Shown piece by piece: positions 37,768 through 47,326 of a DNA stretch of 64,000 nt. Made by a program: the position numbers and the translations under genes. Source of the stretch: Acidimangrovimonas sediminis (GTDB lineage: Bacteria; Pseudomonadota; Alphaproteobacteria; Rhodobacterales; Rhodobacteraceae); the NCBI RefSeq assembly GCF_002871005.1, contig NZ_PHSN01000001.1, forward strand, positions 186,001-250,000. The letters are read 5' to 3'. Below the pieces are notes generated by a model, which ran no database searches, was not told where the DNA came from, and saw nothing but the letters and a program-made list of their open reading frames with translations. Within the stretch, counting starts at the first letter, position 1, and each line of letters opens with the position of its first letter.

Positions 37768-38991
37768 TCAGGGGTGCCGGATGAAGGCGTCGGCCTCCAG
37801 CTCCGCCAGGTAGTTGGCGGCCTTGCCGGCGAGGCGCTGGTTGAAGAGCTGCTTCTGGATGTCGGAGGGATCCGCGGTCTCTGCCTCGGTCGGGCGGCGG
37901 GTGCAGAGCATCAGCAGGTCAAGGTTGCCGCCCTTGGTCAGCGCGGTCGAGATCTCGTTCTGGTCCATGCCGGCAAGCTGCATCCGGATGTCGCCGGGCA
38001 CCTTGGTGAGCACTTGGGTGGTGAAGGTCAGGACGCCCTTGGACTGCCCCCGCGCGACGCTGTAGAGGTCTTCGCAGCTGTCGACGCGGGCCTTCACCTT
38101 CGCTGCGGCCTCCATCGCCTTGTCGCTGCGGCCGCCAGGGATCAGGTACTGGGCGTATTTCACCGTGATGTCCGAGGCGGCTGGCCCTGGGGCGGCGCCC
38201 TCGGCGCGCAGGAAGAAGATGCCGACGGCGTTCTCGATCCGGACGGGAGAGCTCATCTGCCCGGGCTTGAGGTCCTTGACGGCGTTCTGCACCTGCGGCG
38301 GCAGGTTGTCTTCGGCGATCCAGTCGATGGCACCGCCGCGCGGCGCCGAGGCCGAGGCCGAGAACTTGCGCGCCGCGGCGGCGAATTCGCCGCTGGTGTG
38401 CACCGTCTGCATGATCTGCTGCACGTTCGCCATGGTCTGGTCGATGTAGGGCTGGGTCGCGGGCATGATGATCTCGGACAGCAGGAGCCGGGTGGCGGGC
38501 TGCTGCGCCGCGACCGAGAGCGCGCGGTCGAGATCGGCCTTTCCGATCGACACCTCGGGGCCGAACTTGGCCTGCACGAGCTGGCGCCAGGCGACGCCCG
38601 CCTTGACGAAGTCGCGGAAGGTCTGTTCGGCAACCCCGGCCTTCCCGAGCTGGGCGACGAACTGGTCGACGGGCATGTTGGCGCGGCCCGCGAATTCCTT
38701 CATCCCGGCGTCGATCTCGTCCTTGGTCGGCACGATCCCGGCGTCCTTGGCGGCCTTGAGCTGCACCCGGTCCTGGATCAGCTGCTGTTGCGCCAGTTTG
38801 TCCAGGTCGCCCGGGGCGTTCAGAAGCTGCAGGAAGCGCGCGCGCTGTGACAGTTCGTAGCCGGTGATCGGGGAGCCGTTCACGATCAGCACGGGCGCGA
38901 AGGTCCCGGCTTGAGCCAGTGCAGGCAGTGGCATAAGCGCCCCCGCAAGGCACATCCAGGCGGTCATCAGCATCGTCTTCAGTCGCATCAT
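37768..38991 (-). CDS. surA: Periplasmic peptidyl-prolyl isomerase/chaperone SurA
   Basis: SurA escorts outer-membrane beta-barrel proteins, including LptD. The 407-aa protein has a signal peptide (MMRLKTMLMTAWMCLAGALMPLPALAQ), an N-terminal chaperone region (VLIVNGSPITGYELSQRARFL) and a parvulin-like domain around GGAIDWIAEDNLPPQVQNAV. The reading frame extends to 39132, but that part crosses a GTTC microsatellite and lptD's 3' end. I chose ATG 38991 (or 38988) because of the signal peptide. No clear ribosome site is seen. Confidence 0.88.
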   Translation of the reverse strand: MMRLKTMLMTAWMCLAGALMPLPALAQAGTFAPVLIVNGSPITGYELSQRARFLQLLNAPGDLDKLAQQQLIQDRVQLKAAKDAGIVPTKDEIDAGMKEFAGRANMPVDQFVAQLGKAGVAEQTFRDFVKAGVAWRQLVQAKFGPEVSIGKADLDRALSVAAQQPATRLLLSEIIMPATQPYIDQTMANVQQIMQTVHTSGEFAAAARKFSASASAPRGGAIDWIAEDNLPPQVQNAVKDLKPGQMSSPVRIENAVGIFFLRAEGAAPGPAASDITVKYAQYLIPGGRSDKAMEAAAKVKARVDSCEDLYSVARGQSKGVLTFTTQVLTKVPGDIRMQLAGMDQNEISTALTKGGNLDLLMLCTRRPTEAETADPSDIQKQLFNQRLAGKAANYLAELEADAFIRHP

Positions 38992-39008
38992 CGGTCCGTT
39001 CTGCTCGT

Positions 39009-39052
39009 CCGTTCCGTCGTTCGTTCGTTCGTTCGTTCCGTCGTCCGTTCCG
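39009..39052. repeat. GTTC microsatellite between lptD and surA
   Basis: Five perfect GTTC units (39019-39038) are flanked by related CCGTTCCGTC repeats, 18-60 bp upstream of the surA start. A four-base unit can change length by slippage. Confidence 0.8.
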
Positions 39053-39119
39053 CCAACCGCGCCGGCGCTCGCTTCAGCGTCCGGTCCGGCCCGATCGGCG
39101 GGCTGGGCCCGGCGCGTCC

Positions 39120-41303
39120 TCAGCTGCGGCACCTGCTGGGGGCGGCCCCGGCGGAACGACCGGAGATGCCGAGCAGGTTGACCAGAAGGCCGAAGGTCGT
39201 GGTCGCCGTCACACTAGTCGAGGAAGCGAAGCTGCGCGAGAGGGAAAGATTGACCGAGATGCATTCGGTGTGCCAGTTCAGGCCGATCCCGGCGCTGGTG
39301 GCCCTCTGTGCCTGGAAGTCGTAGCGCCAGTTGATCGAGCTGTCGAGCGTGTCGCTGACCTTGTACCAGGCGCCCATTCCCCATTCCGACGTGTCGACGC
39401 TGCGGTTCTCGGACGGGTCGGCGTTCAGGTAGGTGTAGCTGGTCGAGAAGTTGTAGCGCGGGCGGCCGTAGCTCAGCTGCGCCTCGGAGCGCGAGAGCGA
39501 CATCTGGTCGTTGAACACGGCCCGCCCGGTGAATACCAGCCCGTTGGGCGAGGACACCCGCACCCCGGTCAGCCAGTCCGACCTGGCGCCGTCCAGCCCC
39601 GACGCGGTGGAGAAATCCTGCGCCGACTTGACTCGGAAGACCCGGCCCGCGACCGCGCCCAGCACCCAGCCGCCGGGGGAATAGCGGGTCCAGCGCAGGC
39701 CGACGTTGGCGCGCGGTCCATATTCGATCGCGTCGTAGCCGGCGTAGCGGTTCAGCGACCAAAGGTTGCCCTCGTCGAAGGACACCATGGTCGAATCCTC
39801 GTCCGGCACCGCGGTGACGCTGTCCGGCGACAGGATGAGCTGGACGATCGGTTCCAGCACCTGGCTGCCGCCGCCGGCTTCCTGCTTGACCAGCGGCCAG
39901 CGCAGTTCGACCGCCCCTTCGGGGATCGTGCGGGTGATCGTCGAGGGGTAGGTGCTGTCCTGCCGGATCACGTAGAAGTCGGTGGTGGCCTTCGCCAGCG
40001 AGGTGAACACGACGCCGGGGCCGAAGATCCAGCTGCGCTGCCAGTTGAATTCTGCCGAGGCGCGGGCGTCGTCGCGGCCCGAGACGTCGGTGCTTGAGGG
40101 CCGGGTGAGCGCGAGCGTGTCGAACGACAGGCTGGCCTGGCCGCCGATTCCCGGCATGGTGAAGCGGTGGATCCGGGTGTAGCCCGCGGCATATTCCGGA
40201 AGGGTCGCGTTGTCGTCCTCTCCGCGCAGCGAATGGAAGGCGTAGAGGCGTGCGCTGGAAAAGTCGCTGCGCCGGGTCCGGCTGAGGATCAGGTCGCTCT
40301 GCAGCCGGTCGAGGCCCGAGAAATCATGGTCGCTGATATAGCCCTTGTCTGACGCGAGCTGCACGTCGAAATGCAGCTTGTAATCGTTGCGCAGGTTGAA
40401 GTCGCCGCTGCCGAACAGGTAGGCGCGGGTTCCGGTGGTGTGAAAGTCGTCGCGGCTGGCCGCCCCGGTCCACGACATGTAGCCGTTGCGGAACGCCTGC
40501 CGGTAGCGGAAGGCGAGGGTGCGGCTGCGGGTGTAGAGCTCGGGGTAGAGGGTGAGGTCCTTCGACGGGCCGAGCGCCACGAAATAGGGCAGGGTGACGC
40601 CGGTGCCGAGCAGCGTCGAGTTGTGGACCATCGGCAGCAGGAAGCCGGTGGAGCGCTTGACCGATGCGTCGGGAAGGCGCAGCCGCGGCAGGTAGAGGAT
40701 CGGCACGCCCGCCAGCCGGAACGTCGCGTTGTCGAAATAGAGCTGATGCTTCTCGGCATCGTGGATCACCTTGGTCGCGCGGATCTCCCACAGCGGGGTG
40801 CGGTGGCCGGCGCAGACCTGGCACGACGAGGCGACCGTCTTGGTCAGCTGGGTATAGCGCCCGTCGACCCGGTTGATCTGCGCCGCGGCAAGCTGCAGCT
40901 TGCTGGCCAGCACCATGCGCGCGCTGGTCAGGATCCCGTTCTTCAGGTCGGTGGCGAGTTCGGCCTGATCGGCAAGCACGATGGTGCCGTCGGGCTGGGT
41001 CAGGCGGATCGGGCCGGTGATGTCGATCTTGTCGTTGGCCTTGTCGTAGACGACCTTGGTCGCCTCCATCCGGGTGCCCTGGTAGAACACCACGACATGG
41101 CCGGTTGCGACGATGCTGTTGTCGCCCTTGAGCTCGACATTGTCGGCGACCAGCGTGGCCGGGGTGTCGCCCTGCGCAGGGGCGGCGCCCGTTTGACCGG
41201 TGCCCGTCTGGCCTGCGCTCTGGGCGCCGGCGGGCGGCACGGCCGCGGTCCCGGCCATCAGCGCCGCGAGAAGTCCAAGGGACAGGAGGCGTCGCACCAC
41301 CAT
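39120..41303 (-). CDS. lptD: LPS-assembly outer-membrane protein LptD
   Basis: LptD inserts lipopolysaccharide into the outer leaflet. The 727-aa protein has a signal peptide (MVVRRLLSLGLLAALMAGTAAVPPAGA), an N-terminal OstA/jellyroll domain (ATLVADNVELKGDNSIVATGHVVVFYQGTRM), a cysteine pair CQVC near residue 170, and a C-terminal beta-barrel region with many aromatic-ended strands. GGAGGAAGG precedes ATG 41303, whose A overlaps the lptG stop. Transport partners lptF and lptG lie immediately upstream and the chaperone SurA downstream. Confidence 0.95.
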   Translation of the reverse strand: MVVRRLLSLGLLAALMAGTAAVPPAGAQSAGQTGTGQTGAAPAQGDTPATLVADNVELKGDNSIVATGHVVVFYQGTRMEATKVVYDKANDKIDITGPIRLTQPDGTIVLADQAELATDLKNGILTSARMVLASKLQLAAAQINRVDGRYTQLTKTVASSCQVCAGHRTPLWEIRATKVIHDAEKHQLYFDNATFRLAGVPILYLPRLRLPDASVKRSTGFLLPMVHNSTLLGTGVTLPYFVALGPSKDLTLYPELYTRSRTLAFRYRQAFRNGYMSWTGAASRDDFHTTGTRAYLFGSGDFNLRNDYKLHFDVQLASDKGYISDHDFSGLDRLQSDLILSRTRRSDFSSARLYAFHSLRGEDDNATLPEYAAGYTRIHRFTMPGIGGQASLSFDTLALTRPSSTDVSGRDDARASAEFNWQRSWIFGPGVVFTSLAKATTDFYVIRQDSTYPSTITRTIPEGAVELRWPLVKQEAGGGSQVLEPIVQLILSPDSVTAVPDEDSTMVSFDEGNLWSLNRYAGYDAIEYGPRANVGLRWTRYSPGGWVLGAVAGRVFRVKSAQDFSTASGLDGARSDWLTGVRVSSPNGLVFTGRAVFNDQMSLSRSEAQLSYGRPRYNFSTSYTYLNADPSENRSVDTSEWGMGAWYKVSDTLDSSINWRYDFQAQRATSAGIGLNWHTECISVNLSLSRSFASSTSVTATTTFGLLVNLLGISGRSAGAAPSRCRS

Positions 41304-42400
41304 CAACCTTCCTCCAGATGTAGCAGGAAACCCAGCGCCAGCAGCACCGCCACGACCGGCGGGCTCCACGCAGCGAGCGGTACCGGGATCTGCCCGTTCT
41401 CGCCCAGGACCTGGGCGAAGTTGCGCAGGAAGAAGATCCCGAAACCGGCCATCAGCGCAAGCAGCACCATCAGGCCGGTGCCGCCGGAACGCGCGTGGCG
41501 CATCGTGAACCCGGCCCCCACCAGCACCATCGCGGCCAGCAGCAGCGGCAGCGCAAGCTCCATCTGCAGCCAGACCCGGTGCTGACGGGCCGAGAAACCG
41601 GCCTTCTCGAGCCGGTCGATGAAGCCCGGCAGCTGCCAGATCGGCACCGCAGAGGGCGGGCCGAAACTGTCGCGGATCTGGGCCTGCGTCAGGTCCGACG
41701 GCAGCGTCATCTCGGTCATGTCGCGCGCCGTCTTCTCGGCGTTCGGGCCCTTGTCGAAGCGCCAGACCTTGGCGTCCGTCAGCTTCCACGCGCCGGGCTG
41801 CAGATGCGCCACGCGAGCCTCGACCCGGGTCGTCGGCTGGGCCTGCTTGTTGAGGCTGATGAAAGTCGCGTCGTGCAGCACGGTGGCATCCGAATTCGCC
41901 TTGGCCGCGCGGATCACCATCTGGCCGTCGGCGCTGCCCTGGCGCAGCCAGACGCCTTCGCGGCTGATCGACAGGACGTTCTCCTCGCCCTGCGAATAAT
42001 GCGTGCTCAGCGTCTCGTATTCGTTCGAGGTGGCGGCGACGATCGGGTTCAGCACGGTGACCGCCAGCACGCCGATCGCCAGCGCCGTCAGCACCGGCGC
42101 CACGAGGCAGCTCAGCGCCGAACGCCCGGCGGCGCGAATCACCACCAGCTCCGACGTCCGCGCGAGGCCGAGAAACAGCACGATCGCCGACAGGATCATC
42201 GTCAGCGGCAGGATCCGGTAAAGGCTCGACGGGACGTCGAGCGCGGCCAGCCCCGCAGCCTGCGAGAAGCTCACGTTGTCGCCGGCGAAACGGCGGATCT
42301 GCTCGACCATGTCCAGCAGGCCCAGGATGAAGGTGAAGACCAGCAGCACGCCCAGGAAGGCCAGCCCGAAGCGACGCGCGACGTAAAGCGAAAGGGTCAT
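41303..42400 (-). CDS. lptG: LPS export ABC permease LptG
   Basis: LptG pairs with LptF in the inner-membrane LptB2FG extractor. The 365-aa YjgP/YjgQ-family protein has six membrane segments (first FGLAFLGVLLVFTFILGLL), a periplasmic beta-jellyroll between the third and fourth, and the coupling region TSELVVIRAAGRS. ATG 42400 overlaps the lptF stop (ATGA). Confidence 0.94.
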   Translation of the reverse strand: MTLSLYVARRFGLAFLGVLLVFTFILGLLDMVEQIRRFAGDNVSFSQAAGLAALDVPSSLYRILPLTMILSAIVLFLGLARTSELVVIRAAGRSALSCLVAPVLTALAIGVLAVTVLNPIVAATSNEYETLSTHYSQGEENVLSISREGVWLRQGSADGQMVIRAAKANSDATVLHDATFISLNKQAQPTTRVEARVAHLQPGAWKLTDAKVWRFDKGPNAEKTARDMTEMTLPSDLTQAQIRDSFGPPSAVPIWQLPGFIDRLEKAGFSARQHRVWLQMELALPLLLAAMVLVGAGFTMRHARSGGTGLMVLLALMAGFGIFFLRNFAQVLGENGQIPVPLAAWSPPVVAVLLALGFLLHLEEG

Positions 42401-43548
42401 GCCGTGGCCCCTCCGCCGGTGTCGGTCTCGGGGCGGCTGCGGTCGCGCGGGCGCCAGCGCCGTCGCTGCGACCACCACATCAGCCCCACCGACACGATCA
42501 TGCCATAGGCCGCCGGCACGTAGGTCAGCCCCCACAGCCCGGGGCTCTTCTGGCCCATGTTGGCGCCGGCGTTGATCAGAAGCTGCATCACGATCAGCAG
42601 CACGATCGCCACGAAGATCTGCCGGCCCAGGCCGAAGCGGCTGAACGCGCCCACCATCAGCACCGCAAAGCCGAGGAACGTCGCCGCCAGCCCGTTCAGG
42701 GGTTCGGCCAGCCGGGTGTTGCCCTCGAACCAGAACTCTCCTGCGGTCTTGCCGGTCAGTTTCAGCTCGGCCGGAGTCGGGTGCAGCAGGGTCCAGGTGC
42801 TCAACTCGTTCATCGAGGGCACCGGTGGCACGCCGCTACCGAGGGCCGAGCCGATCTCGTAGGTGAATTCCTTGAACCGGGTGGTCGACAGGCGCCGGGT
42901 GTCCATGTGCAGGGTCTGCGCCATGCCGTCGAACATCACGAGCTTCGGCGTGCCGCCTGTGTTCACAAGCAGCGCGTGGTTCGCGGTATAGGTGGTGCGG
43001 CTGTCGGGCGACCGCCCGTCCGACAGGAACACCGCCTTCAGTTCTCCGTCCGGGGTGATGTGGCGGATGAATATGGTGATCCCGTCCGACGGGTGCAGGA
43101 ACTTGCCCTCGGTCAGGATGCGCGAGGTGACGTCGGCATCCATCCGCGCCTGGCGCACCGCCATCGTGGCGCGGCTTGCCGGCACCAGCACGTGGACCAG
43201 CACCGACAGCAGAAGGGCCACGATGATTCCGAAGGCCAGGACCCCCCGTGCCAGCCGGAATGACGACATCCCCGTCGACTGCGCCACCACCAGCTCGCTC
43301 TCTCGGGTCAGGCGGTTGGTGACGTAGACCGTCGCGGCAAAGGCCGAGACCGGCAGCACGAGGCGGATCGAGTTGGGCAGCGACAGCGCGGTGAATTCGA
43401 GAAACACGAGGGCCGTCTGTCCGTCGCCGATCAGCCGGTCGAACAGCAGGACCGCCTGGTTCACCCAGTAGACGAGCACGAGAACCAGCGAGAAGAACCC
43501 GAACAGCGCCATGAGTTGCGACAGCATGTATCTGTCGAATCTTGACAC
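42397..43548 (-). CDS. lptF: LPS export ABC permease LptF
   Basis: This 383-aa YjgP/YjgQ protein has paired membrane helices at each end and a periplasmic domain between. The N terminus is SRFDRYMLSQLMALFGFFSLVLVLVYWVNQAVLLFD, and the coupling motif is ESELVVAQSTGMS. It starts at GTG 43548 with AGGAG about nine bases upstream and heads the minus-strand envelope operon, divergent from pepA. Confidence 0.94.
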   Translation of the reverse strand: MSRFDRYMLSQLMALFGFFSLVLVLVYWVNQAVLLFDRLIGDGQTALVFLEFTALSLPNSIRLVLPVSAFAATVYVTNRLTRESELVVAQSTGMSSFRLARGVLAFGIIVALLLSVLVHVLVPASRATMAVRQARMDADVTSRILTEGKFLHPSDGITIFIRHITPDGELKAVFLSDGRSPDSRTTYTANHALLVNTGGTPKLVMFDGMAQTLHMDTRRLSTTRFKEFTYEIGSALGSGVPPVPSMNELSTWTLLHPTPAELKLTGKTAGEFWFEGNTRLAEPLNGLAATFLGFAVLMVGAFSRFGLGRQIFVAIVLLIVMQLLINAGANMGQKSPGLWGLTYVPAAYGMIVSVGLMWWSQRRRWRPRDRSRPETDTGGGATA

Positions 43549-43683
43549 CTTCGCGCGCTCCTGCCCCGTGAGTTTTTTCGGAACCTAGCGGAATTCCCGG
43601 GCAGGGAAAACTGCTATCTGGCCATTCCCGGAGCGCAGGGCTAGGGTCCGCCCAAACGCCCGGTTGATCAGAAGGGATACGAC

Positions 43684-45156
43684 ATGACTGCACCCGCCGC
43701 CATCCAGTTTACCGAAGCAGATCCCGAAGCGATCGCCGGTTTTGCCGGCCGTGTCACGGTTCTGGTCGACAGCGACGGCAAGCTTTCGCCGCTGACCCGC
43801 CGCGTGAACCGTCTTACCCGCGGCGCGGTGGAACGTTGTGTTGCAGGGGCCGCCTTCGCCGCGCTGAAGCCGGGCGATGCGCTGGATCTCGCCTATCCCG
43901 CCGGTCTCGCCGCCGAGGCTGTTCAGGTGCTCAAGCTCGACCGCCGCGCCGGCGCGGACGAGGCGCGCCGCGCCGGTGCCACGATCGGCGCGAAACGGCC
44001 CGAGGGCGGCAACCTCGTCCTCGCCGGCCCGCATCCCCGCGCGCATGAGCTTTCCTTCGGCCTCGCGCTGCGCGACTACGATTTCGCCGATCACAAGACC
44101 GCCGCGCCCAAGGCCAAGGGGCCGGTCACGCTGATGGTCTCCAAGCCCGAGGAGGTGGCCGCCGCCGCTGGCCCGCTCGCCGCCCTCGCCGAAGGCGTGT
44201 TCTTCACCCGCGACCTTGTGAACGAACCCGCCAACGTGCTGACCACCGACGATTTCGCCGCCCGCCTCGCCGCGATGCAGGAGCTCGGCCTCGAGGTCGA
44301 GATCCTCGAGGAGGAGGACCTGGCGGAGCTCGGCATGGGCGCGCTTCTGGGCGTGGGGCAGGGGTCGGAAAGCCCCTCCAAGGTCGTCGTCATGCAGTGG
44401 ATGGGCGGCGAGAAGGACGCAGCCCCCCTGGCCCTCGTCGGGAAGGGCGTGGTGTTCGATACCGGCGGCATCTCGATCAAGCCGGCCGGCGGCATGGAAG
44501 ACATGACCATGGACATGGGCGGCGCGGGCACCGTGTCGGGCGTGATGCGCACGCTCGCGCTGCGCAAGGCCAAGGCCAATGTCGTGGGCCTCGTGGGCCT
44601 CGTCGAGAACATGCCCGACGGCCGCGCGCAGCGCCCGGGCGACGTGGTGGTCTCGATGAAGGGCGACACGGTCGAGGTGATCAACACCGACGCCGAGGGG
44701 CGCCTCGTGCTGGCCGACGTGCTTTGGTACGCGCAGGAACGCTTCAAGCCCGCGGGGATCGTCGACCTCGCCACCCTGACCGGCGCCATCATCATCGCGC
44801 TCGGGCATGAGCATACCGGCGTCTTCTCCAACAACGATGCGTTCTGCGACAGCTTCCTCGCCGCCGCGAAGGCCGAGGGCGAGGGCGCCTGGCGCATGCC
44901 GCTGGGCGATGCCTACGACAAGATGCTGAAATCGCGCGTGGCCGACATGAAGAACGTGGGCGGCCGCCCCGGCGGCTCGATCACCGCGGCCCAGTTCATC
45001 CAGCGCTTCATCAAGCCCGAGGTGCCGTGGATCCACCTCGACATCGCGGGCACGGCCTCGGTCAAATCCGACCTGCCGCTCTCGCCCAAGGGCGCGACGG
45101 GATGGGGCGTGATGGCGCTGAACCGCCTCGTGATGGACAAGTACGAGACGAAGTGA
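43684..45156 (+). CDS. pepA: Leucyl aminopeptidase
   Basis: This 490-aa M17 di-metal aminopeptidase shows KGVVFDTGGISIKP (metal lysine/aspartate) and the signature NTDAEGRLVLADVL. It removes N-terminal residues in the cytosol, and PepA can also act as a DNA-binding accessory protein. It is divergent from lptF. In many proteobacteria, as here, lptF, pepA and holC are neighbours. Confidence 0.96.
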   Translation: MTAPAAIQFTEADPEAIAGFAGRVTVLVDSDGKLSPLTRRVNRLTRGAVERCVAGAAFAALKPGDALDLAYPAGLAAEAVQVLKLDRRAGADEARRAGATIGAKRPEGGNLVLAGPHPRAHELSFGLALRDYDFADHKTAAPKAKGPVTLMVSKPEEVAAAAGPLAALAEGVFFTRDLVNEPANVLTTDDFAARLAAMQELGLEVEILEEEDLAELGMGALLGVGQGSESPSKVVVMQWMGGEKDAAPLALVGKGVVFDTGGISIKPAGGMEDMTMDMGGAGTVSGVMRTLALRKAKANVVGLVGLVENMPDGRAQRPGDVVVSMKGDTVEVINTDAEGRLVLADVLWYAQERFKPAGIVDLATLTGAIIIALGHEHTGVFSNNDAFCDSFLAAAKAEGEGAWRMPLGDAYDKMLKSRVADMKNVGGRPGGSITAAQFIQRFIKPEVPWIHLDIAGTASVKSDLPLSPKGATGWGVMALNRLVMDKYETK

Positions 45157-45163
45157 GGGCCCG

Positions 45164-45622
45164 GTGGGCGCCGCGCGCTTCTATCATCTGACCGACTCGA
45201 GCGTCGACCAGGCGCTGGCGCTCCTGGTGCCCAAGTCGCTCGAGGCCGGCTGGCGTGTCGCGGTGCGCGGCACCGACGAGGGGCGGCTGCGCTGGCTCGA
45301 CGACAGGCTCTGGCTCGGCCCGGAGGAGGGCTTCCTGCCCCATGGCCTCGCCGGCGGTCCGCACGATGCCGATCAGCCGGTGCTGCTGACCACGGCCGCC
45401 ACCAGCCCCAACGGCGCCGCCTGCCTGATGGCGATCGACGGGGCAGAGGTGACGGCGGCCGAGATCGCGACGCTCGAACGTGTCTGCATCCTCTTCGACG
45501 GCGCCAACCCCGACGCGCTCTCCCGCGCCCGTGTCCAGTGGAAATCTCTCACCGACGCGGGCGCCTCGGCGCAATACTGGTCCGAGGAACAGGGCCGCTG
45601 GCAGATGAAGGCGGAAAGATAA
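45164..45622 (+). CDS. holC: DNA polymerase III chi subunit
   Basis: HolC links the clamp loader to single-strand binding protein. The 152-aa protein matches the family: ARFYHLTDSSVDQALALLVPKSLEAGWRVAV at the start, PVLLTT in the middle and WKSLTDAGASAQYWSEEQGRWQMK at the end. It begins at GTG 45164, 7 bp after pepA, so the two are probably cotranscribed. Confidence 0.93.
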   Translation: MGAARFYHLTDSSVDQALALLVPKSLEAGWRVAVRGTDEGRLRWLDDRLWLGPEEGFLPHGLAGGPHDADQPVLLTTAATSPNGAACLMAIDGAEVTAAEIATLERVCILFDGANPDALSRARVQWKSLTDAGASAQYWSEEQGRWQMKAER

Positions 45623-45657
45623 CCCTTACTCCGCCCCGACTGTCTCCCGTCCCCCCA

Positions 45658-45710
45658 CTTCTTCTGAGCGAAAATATCCTCGGGGGGTGCAGGGGGGCAG
45701 AAGGCCCCCC
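45658..45710 (+). repeat. Dispersed CTTCTTCTGAGCGG/hairpin repeat
   Basis: A copy with arm CTTCTTCTGAGCGA, AAATATCCT and the hairpin GGGGGGCAGAAGGCCCCCC. It starts 35 bp after holC, the same spacing as the copy after ruvA. Confidence 0.82.
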
Positions 45711-45794
45711 TGCGTCGTTTGCCTTCGCCGATGTCCAGGAGACATTGGCGCGTGGGGCAGAAGCCTCCCTGCGTACTTCCCTTCGCCACTGTCC
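45694..45794. repeat. Imperfect direct repeat of about 42 bp
   Basis: 45694-45736 and 45754-45794 share GGGGCAGAAG, a CCCTGCGT block and CTTCGCC-N2-TGTCC. The repeat extends the hairpin end of the dispersed element toward the aspartic protease gene. Confidence 0.6.
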
Positions 45795-45826
45795 GCAGGC
45801 ATCCGCCTGCGCACCGGGCGCCCCGG

Positions 45827-46408
45827 TCAGGGCGTCAGGACCATCCTGTTTCCCGCAATCTCGACCTTGGAGAACCGCCGCAGGAACGTCATCCCCAGCA
45901 GGGATCCGTCCATCGCCCCGTCGTTCACCGAGGCGCCGACGCGGGCCACCGTCAGCCCGCCCACCTGCACGTCATGCAGCGTGACGCGGGCGGTGCGGAC
46001 ATAGCCGTTCGCCGTGCTCGCCCGCCCCGCGTAGTTCAACTGGTCGGGGTGGAACCCCAGCCGCCGCGCGTCGCGTTGCGACAGCACCACGGTCGAGGCG
46101 CCGGTATCGACGACGAACTCCACCGGCTTTCCCCCGATCTTCGCGGTCACGTAGAAGTGGCCGTCGGGCCCGCGCGGCAGGACGATCTGGCCGGTGCCGC
46201 GGATCAGCTCCTGCCGGGGGATCAGCTGCGGGCCAATGTCGGACCACAGGCCATAGCCCGCTATCACGCCTACGAAGATGAGCCCCCAGGTCGCGGCCTG
46301 GGTCGCGAAGCGGCCCCAGTTGCCCCGCGCCTGGGTGATCAGCGCCCCGCCGATCGCCAGCGCGATCAGCACGAAATAGGTCACGCGGGCAAAGCTGTCG
46401 CCGTCCAT
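45827..46408 (-). CDS. Membrane-anchored retropepsin-like aspartic protease (TIGR02281 family)
   Basis: The 193-aa protein has two N-terminal hydrophobic segments (about 10-27 and 40-56), followed by a periplasmic retropepsin-like domain with the active-site VVDTGAST (D101). The family-typical LLGMTFLRRF lies near the C terminus. Members of this family are single-domain, putatively dimeric aspartic proteases of unknown substrate in Alphaproteobacteria. It appears monocistronic. Confidence 0.88.
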   Translation of the reverse strand: MDGDSFARVTYFVLIALAIGGALITQARGNWGRFATQAATWGLIFVGVIAGYGLWSDIGPQLIPRQELIRGTGQIVLPRGPDGHFYVTAKIGGKPVEFVVDTGASTVVLSQRDARRLGFHPDQLNYAGRASTANGYVRTARVTLHDVQVGGLTVARVGASVNDGAMDGSLLGMTFLRRFSKVEIAGNRMVLTP

Positions 46409-46509
46409 CGGGATCTCCGTTTTCCCTTATCTGGGGAGGCAGGGCGCCGCTGTCATCCCTCCTTCTGGCCTCTTCGCGCAGGTGGTGGAGCGGGCGCGTG
46501 CCGCCGGGC

Positions 46510-47160
46510 TCAGCCGGCCACCATCAGCCCCGCCGCGCGCAGCGCCCCCATGATGCCGTCGATCACGAACTGCACCGACAGCGCCGCGAGCAGCATCCCC
46601 AGCAGCCGCGATACGACATCGGTCCCGGTCTTGCCCAGGGCCCGCTCGATCGGCCCGGCAAGGAGAAAGCTCACGACGCAGAGCACCACCACCGCCAGCA
46701 TCACGAGGTGCACCGCGACGATGCCCTGCCAACCCGGGCCCGCGCGGCCCACCAGCAGGATCATCGTCACCAGCGCCCCGGGCCCCGCGATCAGCGGCGT
46801 CGCCAGCGGAAAGACCGAGGGATCGTGCGCGTCGTCCTGCACCTCGTCGGCGCTGGCGCGGTCTTCGCGGCGGCGGGCGCGGCGTTCGAACAGCATGTCG
46901 AAGGCGGTGACGAACAGCAGAAGGCCCCCGGCGATGCGGAAGGCCGGGATCGAGATGCCGACGAAATCGAGGATCGACTGCCCGGCCAGCCCGAACAGCG
47001 TCATCAGCGCCGCGCCCACGAGGGCCGCGCGCAACCCGATGGCCCGGCGCTCCACCCTGCCCATGCCGCGGGTCAGCGCGACGAAGACCGGGGCAAGGCC
47101 TACCGGATCGACGATCACGAAGAGGGTGACGAAGGCGGTGATCAGGTGGGCTGTGTCCAT
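46510..47160 (-). CDS. MarC family integral membrane protein
   Basis: The 216-aa protein has six membrane segments. It has the MarC/YchE features FVTLFVIVDPVGLAPVFVALT at the N terminus and PLATPLIAGPGALVTMILL in the second half. A hydrophilic loop after segment three is rich in Arg and Asp. MarC proteins were once linked to antibiotic resistance, without support; their function is unknown. I chose ATG 47160; an upstream ATG at 47184 would add eight residues. Confidence 0.88.
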   Translation of the reverse strand: MDTAHLITAFVTLFVIVDPVGLAPVFVALTRGMGRVERRAIGLRAALVGAALMTLFGLAGQSILDFVGISIPAFRIAGGLLLFVTAFDMLFERRARRREDRASADEVQDDAHDPSVFPLATPLIAGPGALVTMILLVGRAGPGWQGIVAVHLVMLAVVVLCVVSFLLAGPIERALGKTGTDVVSRLLGMLLAALSVQFVIDGIMGALRAAGLMVAG

Positions 47161-47326
47161 GCCGGTTCCCGTGCCATTTCCCATTCCGTGTTGCCGTGCC
47201 CTATGGCCGGGCGGTGGCCCCGCGGGCGTGGCGGAATCCGGGGCGAACCCGAGGCGATCCTGGCGCCCGTGGCGCACCGGGGTCCAAAACAGGGGCCCAA
47301 AACCGGGCCCGAACCTGCGCCCCGGG

